Source: Lottia gigantea
Taxonomy: Eukaryota; Mollusca; Gastropoda; Lottiidae
Length of the DNA stretch: 64,000 bases
Reading direction: 5' to 3'
Assembly: GCF_000327385.1 (NCBI RefSeq)
Contig: NW_008707001.1
Location: 4,116,382-4,180,381, forward strand
The notes beneath the pieces are model-generated. The model had not been told where the DNA came from and searched no databases. It was given only the letters and a program-made list of their open reading frames with translations. Made by a program: the position numbers and the translations under genes. This document shows positions 55,901 through 64,000 of this stretch, in pieces (within the stretch, counting starts at the first letter, position 1; each line of letters starts with the position of its first letter).

Positions 55901-58288
55901 ACATATGTATGTACAAATCTGTATCAAACAAATAAAACTGTCTTTATCTTAGGCATCTAACAATGACTAAATGTCTAACAATGACTAAATGATATCCCTT
56001 CAGAAGCTATCCAATAGTATAATCTAAAGGATACAGTCTATCTTACTATTTGCTTTAACAGCTTACAGGGCTTAGCTCAAGCTATCTGTGTTTCTTTTCA
56101 GAAATACAATACAACAGTTAGCTCCCTTAGAATTAGATTCCTTTAATTGTAGGGAAATGAAATGAATGGAATTTTGCGTCATACTCTTCAATTGAAGGGA
56201 AAGGGAAAGTTGAATTTTAATTTTAAAAACTTATAGAGCCAATATAAGATGACTGTATCCTGTATAGGTAGGTATATAACTATTATTGTTTATGGAACAA
56301 GAATAAGAATGAATTATTACAACCTATCCATCCATAATCAGTAAGTTTAAAGACATCAAATAGAAAGATAACTACAGAGATAAAATATGTTGATATATTA
56401 TTAGTATTCCGGATAAGATGGTACTATCTATACAAATTAACTACAAAATAATAAATTCAGTAGGCTCAAAAGAGATTAGAATAATACTTCTGATACGTCC
56501 AAAAGACACATTAATGGTTGGAACAAATCTTTTAAACAGTATAATAAATGTGAATATTAGGAGAGTCCAAAAGGGTAGAAGAGAAAAGGTAATTGAATAA
56601 ATATTTCAGATTTCTGAACTACAGTAACATATTTGACTTTCACTAAGTGATACACGGTATATTTGAATGAATATAATTATATGATGCTTGTAAATTTTAG
56701 CTTTTCTTTATTTTATTTACTTATGTTTACTTTTTAAAAATTAATTTGAATAATGAGTCTGGTGTTTAGTCAATTCGTCTACTCTACATGTCAACTCGTC
56801 GACAGTTTACTCTAATCTTCAATCCAAAAGACAAAAAAATGATTAAAAATTGGGTTGTCTTTTCTTAATCAAATAATAAATATGGACACTCTGTTGATTC
56901 AATCAAATGTTTTTTGCACTTTCAAGAAAATCAAATATGTCATATATTATATCTACTAAAATCTTACTCTGAATCAGATTTTGCCTGCTTACTGACTTCA
57001 ACCCTAAAATATAATACAATATACACATTTCAACACACAGTTAATCATAATTAATCTTCAGTTAAAGAAAACCAGCTTTATTCAAAATATACAAAACATA
57101 ATCTAATAGTATTTTTCAAAAGAAATTCTGTAATTATGTAGATTAAGATGAAAATAATAACCAGATGATGAGGTTCAAATTGACCTTATATCAGCTTGAA
57201 TGACTTTTCGCCATGAAAATGTCTTCACTATAAGGTGGTTCCGCAAAGACAGATGGTTGAATTTCTGTGAGCTCTTTCTCTTCATATGAAAAGGGTGACC
57301 TCTGTCAAACCTCTGAAGAGGGCCACATCCTTCTATAATATCACACAATTTCATAAAGATCAAGATAAACATTTTAAATTGGAATAAATAACAAAAAAAC
57401 GAAACTAAATTATCAACAATATAACATTCAAACAATTTAAATTATTGAGAGAAAAAAATGTAACAAAATGGATAAGGCAAATCTAATAACACAGAACAAG
57501 AAAGTTGTCTGAATGTTTCACAGTAAACCTGATTCTGTACTCTTCTAATTGAGACGATTCTGGTGCTGATCTAGATTTCTTTACTGGTATCCTAAAATGT
57601 TTGTTCAATGTAGAATATGGCTCTTTTGATTGACCTGTGCCTTTGGTTCTTTAGTACTTAGGGTTTGGTGTTTTTTTTACATGAAAATCAATTCTGTTAT
57701 CAAAATAGAATATGATTGATCGTAGGCTATATAGACAACTATGAGCATTCAGCATTAATAAACATGAATCATTTATTGTTATTATGATTATCAAATAATC
57801 ATTAACTCTCCACCATATAATCTAATGTTGTTTAATAAGCATACTAAAAGAATAGATCCTATAGAAATATTGTTTAATACCCATAAAATATTTTACATTG
57901 TACACACTGTAAGTGTATACTACAAAGCACATGATGATCTACCCTTAAATAAATTCTTAGATATACCGGTACTGTAAAGTAATAAGAATATTACTCCATC
58001 CCATTTCAAGGCCACAACTCCATTCCTGAGAGTGGACTGCTGAGCCTTAGGAGCATGATTCAGTGACATTGGAGCACAATAATCATAACACCTATTCCAT
58101 CTTTGTCCTAAATTATAGAGGGTCTTCCTCACTGTCAGTCGCTGCCACTAAGGCACTGGTCATTTGATCATTTGATTGGAAAAGTGAAAAGTGAGGAATG
58201 AAGATGGCCAATGTCGGCACGAAATTAATAAAGAAGTATTGAATTATATGCCATTAATTACCTCAACAGACATATAGCATACTCACAT
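52969..58288 (-). CDS. RNPS1: RNPS1, SR-type exon-junction/splicing factor with split start codon
   Basis: RNA-binding component of the ASAP/PSAP complex on the exon junction complex, acting in splicing and nonsense-mediated decay. Exons: 58288-58287 (the AT of the start codon, rest 5' UTR), 57591-57529, 57003-56968, 55632-55519, 54675-54523 (or extended to 55080), 54253-54018, 53682-53538, 53077-52969 (TGA). Phases agree; the short form is 285 aa (human 305), the extended form 420 aa. A Ser/Arg-rich N-terminal half (SRSRSRSSSSG and long Ser runs) leads to SPKRRKRSPTPKPSKVHIG and one RRM (RNP2 VHIGHL, RNP1 RGFAYVEY, ending KFMDGGQIDGQE). A Pro/Arg-rich tail ends YSRSSSSSSR. No other ATG lies in frame before the RRM, so the AT|G junction is the only credible start. 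The 54523 donor (GG|GTTTGT) is weak. Identification is secure; isoform use is inferred. Confidence 0.95.
55195..55385. mobile_element. palindromic MITE family A, one-arm copy in an RNPS1 intron
   Basis: Left arm GATTGTAAAGAGGTTTTCTA through ATCGCAAAATATGCTTTATC; the right arm is missing apart from faint remains. It lies between RNPS1 exons at 55080 and 55519. Confidence 0.75.
56155..56195 (-). mobile_element. SINE tail fragment in an RNPS1 intron
   Basis: AAATGAAATGAATGGAATTT TGCGTCATACTCTTC, matching only the last 40 bp of the family. Confidence 0.5.
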
Positions 58289-58489
58289 GATGAAGGCAGT
58301 ACTACAGTTTCGTAATACGATGTAGATAAAACGTTGAATTTGTGTTGCTTCTGATCAATTCTTTTAACAACGCAAGGCAAACTTAACCATAAACCGGAAG
58401 TTGAGACAAATTAGAATGAATGAAAGGATTTTATTGGTTGAAAAAATACCTCAACCAATGAAAGAACTCAACACATAATATTAACAAAA
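58289..58489. promoter_or_regulatory. compact bidirectional promoter RNPS1 / EEF2KMT
   Basis: 201 bp separate the last coding base of RNPS1 exon 1 from the EEF2KMT ATG. A consensus ETS core, CCGGAAGT, is at 58394-58401, near the middle. The EEF2KMT start lies in AAAATGGCTGC, a YY1-like context. There is no TATA box at a convincing position, as is usual for housekeeping genes. Regulation is inferred, the motifs are seen. Confidence 0.6.
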
Positions 58490-61400
58490 ATGGCTGCGTC
58501 CATGAAAAAAGATGTGTCCGCATCAAATTCTTTTCATCCAGAGGAACTTTTGCGGAATCTTTCTGCACAGTTCCTTGAAATGGTTCCTGTAAGAAAAATC
58601 AAATGGGAAGTAAGTTTTAAATAAACAAATCATGTGGTTAAAGTTGAAGGAAACTTCATATGAGATTCCTTTGTTTATGTTATTATCAACCTACAGTAGA
58701 ACCTGTCTAATAAGACCAGGTGCATCCCCAAAATAGTTATATGGAAACACATCCCAAGAGTAACTGTTGCTGTTTTAATGATCAAAAATATGATTTTAAT
58801 GAATAACAGTATCCTCCGCACCAGATTTAGGCTTTTCTCCCTTATTCATTAACTGAAGTCTGTAAGTCGCATAGCCCAAGTGCTAGGAAACCCACGCAAT
58901 CGTTGCAGGAGCATTATAAGATTTTGGTAGGTCTAGTTATAGAGAAATAGAAGTAGAAAAGGCATTTGAAGTTTTTGTAAAAGAAGGTAGTTGCTACTGC
59001 TATAACTCTGTCAAGTTCTTGTAGGCTATTTATATCTTTTTTCAGGAAGAACAGGCGTCTGCTTTGGTTACATCACAAGAAATTCAACGAAATGTCTTGC
59101 GAGCTACAGTTCAACATCCAATTTGTTTGATCTATCCACCATCATTAAGTTATAGGAGATATTTTATGAAAACACTGATTCATAAGGTAGACAAACCTAA
59201 ATTTTAGCAAGGATATTTTGTTCCCATCTGAGCAGGAATTAAATGATAAACAGTAGTTGTCAAGAGTACCAGATATAAAGGTCTAGCATGCAAAGTTCCC
59301 ATTAATATTTTTCATAAAGCTGACCCAAAATGAGAATAAAGACAGCATCTGGCTGTGCAAAAAATTTCTTTTTTAAAAAAATTGTCTGCTTCATTGAAGA
59401 TTTAACAGGGTGCAACAACAAACCTCAATCTCTAATGCATTCATTGGGTCCTATTTTAGAATTATTTTAACATGTACCAGTATGTATTTTAGCTAGAAGA
59501 ATATCAAGCTGATATATGTGATGAGATATATGAAGTCTATACTGATTTACTACAACAATCAGAAGAAGAAGATGACACTTTATGTTATAAAACTTACTCT
59601 CTGGTAATTTATTTATTTTAGTGCATCTACAGATAACTTTTGTTAAAAAAGTTAATGTGTAAGACATGAGAATTTTTGATAAACTCATTCTCTGTCATGA
59701 ATTAAGGTATTACTGATGGCAGAATTCACTGTATATTGGATATTAGTAATAATAATAATAATGATAAACTCTTTATTTTACATGGGTCAGAATTAGGCCC
59801 AATACACATGGTCCTGTCTAACATTCAGCCCATGGGGACAAAAAAAAAAGACACAATACCTCGATGGGCAACCTGTTTAATAAATACACAATAACGTGTA
59901 TTAAATGGACAGACTAATTGAAAAAACTAGTCTGTCACCAATGGCTTGATTTGTTAATCAGATGGCTTTCAGTCTGAATTCAGTCTTATTGTTGAAATAA
60001 CTTAAATTATTTATTTATACAGCCTGATGGTGGAGAGGTGTCTTTACAAGAATCTGTTAATTTAGTTTGTCAGGGTACTACAGGTCTTAGCACATGGCAG
60101 GTAGGTTCAATTTTTAAACAAATAATTATAAGGCACTTATCCAGATTACTTTCTAGTTATGTACCTTTAGTTGCTTACTTACTCATTTGTCTAATTTTGA
60201 AAATTAAACCCCATTTCCAGTAAAGTTGTCCTGAAGAGGATTCATCTGAAAGACGTGGGCAGCCGGAAATGAGCTCAAGTAAATAGAGTTCTGTTTCTCA
60301 AAATTCTTTTAATAAAAAGTGCTGAAATTTGATTGAAAATAAAGATGATAGTAAGATCTTGTAAGAAGTTTGAGCCAGTCCTTTGAAAAATTCTGATTAT
60401 TTTATTTTAGGCAGCTCAACATCTCACAGAATTTGTTTTAGAAAACAAAGAACGGTTTGAAAACAGGTAAATCATTATTTATTTTGAAAGACGATCTCAT
60501 TGAATTCCATAGTTAAAAACTTTTAAGTTAAAAGAGGGGAAATTTTAAATTTACAATATCTATCTTGTTTATTTTCCTGATTTCTTTGAAATTAGCATTA
60601 TTTTACATGCATATAAAATATGATAGACCATCCACCCTTTTGTTAAACAATATTAACCACCAAGGGAAGAAAAATATGTTTTAACAATTGCGTTGTATAG
60701 TAAAGATATCTTACTTGCGTACACAATGATAATCTCTTTATTATTTCTATTCATTACAGGAATATATTAGAACTAGGCAGTGGATTAGGACTGACCGGAA
60801 TAGTAACATGTATCAAATGTCATGTGAACTCGTATACATTTAGTGACTGTCACCCTCAAGTATTGTACTTACTTGCCAAAAACATAGAGGCCAATTTAAC
60901 TCAACAGATACCTAGATTTCAAGAAGGGTCAGACAGAGACAAAAAAATCATCCGTAAAATCAGACGACAGTTAAGCATCAATGCCGAATCGTATGCAGAA
61001 CTTGTAGGTAACGAGGAATCTATGATTATGTCACCCACTCAGTCTCAAACTTTACCTGATCAAAATGATGAAGATGAGATACAGTCAGATCCTAATGATT
61101 TGGAGTTAAACAATAAATATTGGATTCTTGATAAAAATGGGTTGCATGGGACTTATAAAAAAGACGATAAAGTGAGGATTGCCAAGTTAGATTGGGAAAA
61201 TGTGGATAATGATTTGATGTTAAAGTTAAAACCTGATGTTATATTAGCTGCTGGTAAGATGATTCTTTAAATGACTATATTTAATCTATCTTAAACATTT
61301 AAGATTTAAGTTGGTTATCCCATCTTGAAAACACTTCCACATATATGCTCAGGATAAATAAGGTTAAGGAATGTCAAGTAGATGACTTAAATAAACAATG

Positions 61401-62219
61401 GCCTTGTTATTTTAGAAATTTAATTTTTGAGTTACTGCCTTTTTTTTATTGACTACCCTTAACATTTGTGTCATTTCTGTTACCTGCCATGTTTTTCATT
61501 TGTTGGTGAATGTCCATGTGATGATTAGAGGAATCCCATGAAAGAAAATCAAAAATGTCAATAGATTTTTTGCTCTTCTGCTATAGGCATGCATATGTTA
61601 AATACATATTACAAGGCCTACTGTAAACATTATTTGTTCCATGATTTATGTATAATATGAGATATTATCTAAGATGATGTTATAATATATATATTATAGA
61701 TGTGATATATGATTCAACTATTAATCCATCATTAGTAGCTGTTTTACAAATGTTGTTAAAACCTCACCCAGATACAGGGCAGATACCTATAGTGTATTTA
61801 GCTTCTACAGTTAGAAATGAGGATACCAGGGATAGCTTTCTTATCTTATTAGGTAATATTACATTATTTATTCAAAATTACAGTTCTGTTGGATGTGTGT
61901 TGGACTATTAGTTATTAAATACAAGAGCACTTTTGAAACCATTAAACATATGAAATGTAGTGACTGTCTAACAAGAATATAACAACTAATATTATAGTAC
62001 CATGTATACCATGTGTTCCTGTATTTAATGTGGTCTGTTAATGCTTTTGGATCATGAAGGACATGAATATGTTGCAGCTTGAACTTACAAATAAATATTG
62101 TTTTTACTATTTCAGGTTCAGAAGGGTTAGTTTATACGATTGTTGAACCACCTAAATTATCTTTATTCTATTATGACCGATCAGTGCCTATTGAAATATT
62201 ACAAATTTCTACTCAGTAA
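58490..62219 (+). CDS. EEF2KMT: EEF2KMT (FAM86A), eEF2 lysine methyltransferase
   Basis: SAM-dependent seven-beta-strand methyltransferase; the human enzyme trimethylates Lys525 of elongation factor 2 in the cytosol. Exons: 58490-58609, 59046-59186, 59493-59603, 60023-60100, 60411-60466, 60760-61253, 61700-61852, 62116-62219; phases agree, 418 aa against about 330 in human. The FAM86 N-terminal region is recognisable (VLRATVQHPICLIYPPSL, then DEIYEVYTDLL). The catalytic domain follows, with GTTGLSTWQAAQHL, the SAM-binding motif LELGSGLGLTG, the acidic-loop region FSDCHPQVL, the LDW motif and ADVIYD. The extra length is mostly one hydrophilic insertion of about 75 residues in exon 6, between the SAM-binding half and KVRIAKLDW, with a basic RKIRRQL part and an acidic NDEDEIQSD part. 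It is head to head with RNPS1, 201 bp apart. Identification is secure. Confidence 0.95.
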
Positions 62220-62662
62220 CATTCCATTGAACATAGGGCTGGGCTACATTGCATCGTGAATCTCACAATATTTACCGCTATTAAACCTGGAAAAAATATG
62301 TTGATTTTGAGGAAATGAAATTGGACTTTCATGTGAATGAAGATGGGTAAAATTTGAGATACACTTGTCAGACAACGGTATTTATATACTTTTGAGGATG
62401 TTGGACAACATAAACATGACTGGATTTATTTGGACATAAATGTAACTGCAAGCCTACAGGCCTATATTGTGTTGACTAATTCTTAAAAGGTTATTCCTTA
62501 AGATTGCCTACAAGGGTATCAAACTGTTCGTGATACGGTTTTGATTTTTCCTGATTTCTTTTATATCTTTTCTCTAATATACTAATGGTTTGAATTCCTA
62601 TATCTATATTGGGTATTATAGAAGACACATGTATAGAGGCACTGTGGTGTAACGTCCAGCCC

Positions 62663-62957
62663 TTAAAGGGATTGTAATTAGATTTTCTACATTTTTTTAT
62701 GTGCATTTAGAACACTGATAGCACCAATTTGCCTCATTCCGATATTCAGTCAGACTTCTTTGATTCCTGCAATTCCACTAAAACTAAGGGATTGATGACG
62801 TAGCTAACTGTGAAGGGCGTTATGTGATAAAGCATATTTTGTGATTAGTAACATCATCAATCACTTAGTTTTAGTGGAATTGCAGGAACCACAGATACTA
62901 TCAGTGTCCCTGATACACAAAAAAGAATAATAGAAGACCTCTTTACAATGCTTTTAA
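62663..62957. mobile_element. palindromic MITE family A, complete copy
   Basis: Nearly the whole element is an inverted repeat. Each arm runs AGGGATTGTAA, then a TATCAGGGACACTGATAGC-like block, CAATTTGC, ATTCCAAT, CAGACNTCTGTGGTTCCTGC, AATTCCACTAAAACTAAG and GATGACGTCACTAATTGC. Both ends abut TTAA (62663-62666 and 62954-62957), so the target is probably TTAA. It would fold into a hairpin of about 140 bp per arm. This copy lies in the likely 3' UTR of EEF2KMT. It encodes nothing. Confidence 0.88.
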
Positions 62958-63247
62958 TGAACCTGTCTGTATGTATAAATTGTATTACAAGGCTGTGAGA
63001 ATTGTATAGCATTATTTTCATTGTTATATTTTTGTTTATTTTGTTGAATTTTGATGCGATTGTCATTTTGTATGGACCAGAAATTGATTATTAATTTATT
63101 GCCCTGAAAACCTTTTAAACAGTGTGCTTCTTTATTTATCAATGAATTTATTATAACAGCATTGAATATAATCTCAATGCTTGGAAGATATGATTAGTTG
63201 AATAAGAATTATTGATATGAATTCTTTATATTGGTTAAAAATGTGTA

Positions 63248-63253
63248 AATAAA
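63248..63253 (+). terminator. possible poly(A) signal of EEF2KMT
   Basis: AATAAA about 1.0 kb after the EEF2KMT stop. If this is the signal, the 3' UTR contains the whole palindromic element at 62663-62957. Other cleavage sites are possible. Confidence 0.35.
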
Positions 63254-64000
63254 ACCCAGGAATGGTATTACATAAAATTATGCTGTGACATTAATTAACA
63301 TGTGACTGCGTTTAAAACTACTTAAGATAGTGGTTAGACTACTTAAAAAATTGTTAAGTTGTATTGTTATTTTGTTATCATTGCCAAAATCATTCTTGTT
63401 GTAAATTAAGTAAATTAGTCAAACCAAACATTGTACACTGCCATGATTTACTAACTTATGCAATGTAAATTATCTGACTATACCTGGTGTAATATACAAG
63501 GTATATAGGTACATATATCCGGCCAGGGCTGTTGATTGGCTCTATTTGCCAGTACAGCTCAAATATTTGAGGATCACAAGCCTCTATCAAATATATCAAG
63601 TTTAGGTTGGACATTGAGTATCATTCAATGTTGGTCAAAATGAAAGGAAATCTGTAAGAATTTTTTCTGGAAGAACAGACATTGGAATTCCAGAAAGGAA
63701 TCAAAATGGTGCAGACATAAACTATAAGAGAATATGTTATTCTCAAATATGATGAATAAGCTTTATTGTGCAATTGTAGAATTCTTTGTCATTGTTAAAA
63801 TGTTATTGCAAGAATGGAAGGGATGTTGTCTTCTAATTATTTGTTATATCGGCTAATAGAATCTAATTTTAATCAACTACAGCTGATAGTGCACAAATTT
63901 TAGTGACTATTATCACTTATAAAAATTGAATAGTGTAATGTGTTTGATTTGATGAAAGATGCTAGTATTAATTTTTCAAAATGAAAATCTGAAATGTGGT

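Larger units (their letters stand above)
62220..64000. other. region downstream of EEF2KMT, no further gene seen
   Basis: Probably EEF2KMT 3' UTR up to about 63.27 kb, then AT-rich DNA. It holds one complete palindromic element. Open frames are short and without family features. Confidence 0.55.

Noticed and set aside
1-64000. LTR, envelope- or capsid-bearing elements
   Set aside because: I looked for long direct terminal repeats and polymerase or capsid motifs and recognised none; all mobile DNA seen here is short and non-coding.

Overview
The window is nuclear DNA of an animal, most likely a lophotrochozoan and plausibly a mollusc. Six protein-coding genes are broken into many short exons by AT-rich introns with standard GT-AG borders, and every protein is easily matched to a vertebrate family. 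The clade is an inference from protein style, base composition and repeat content; nothing in the sequence proves it. There is no operon, CRISPR array, rRNA or recognisable LTR or virus-derived element.

Layout. 5355-37150 (minus) is an R7-family regulator of G-protein signalling (DEP, DHEX, GGL and RGS domains), closest to RGS9/RGS11, with a 15.9-kb first intron full of repeats. 38597-41008 (plus) is ALYREF, the mRNA export adaptor. 44470-47500 (minus) is ARL6IP1, an ER-shaping membrane protein. 47799-50628 (plus) is UBE2S, the K11-chain ubiquitin-conjugating enzyme of the APC/C. 52969-58288 (minus) is RNPS1, an exon-junction and splicing factor whose start codon is split by an intron. 58490-62219 (plus) is EEF2KMT (FAM86), the eEF2 lysine methyltransferase. 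The genes lie as three head-to-head pairs: RGS/ALYREF (1.4 kb apart), ARL6IP1/UBE2S (0.3 kb) and RNPS1/EEF2KMT (0.2 kb). The products do not form one pathway, although ALYREF and RNPS1 both act in nuclear mRNP assembly. In human, RGS11, RNPS1, EEF2KMT and ARL6IP1 are all on 16p, and RGS9 and ALYREF are both on distal 17q, so the block may preserve ancient animal linkage.

The rest is introns and intergenic DNA packed with short non-autonomous elements. These include a long palindromic family and a second family that both sit at TTAA targets, a hAT-like family with 8-bp target duplications, at least four more inverted-repeat families, and a tRNA-derived SINE. There are also several minisatellites. 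The most striking observation is at 20272-21096: a 36-bp tandem array whose unit is the exon-intron junction of the RGS gene's DEP-domain exon. It lines up about 22 copies of the splice donor, each also resembling an acceptor, behind the real one.
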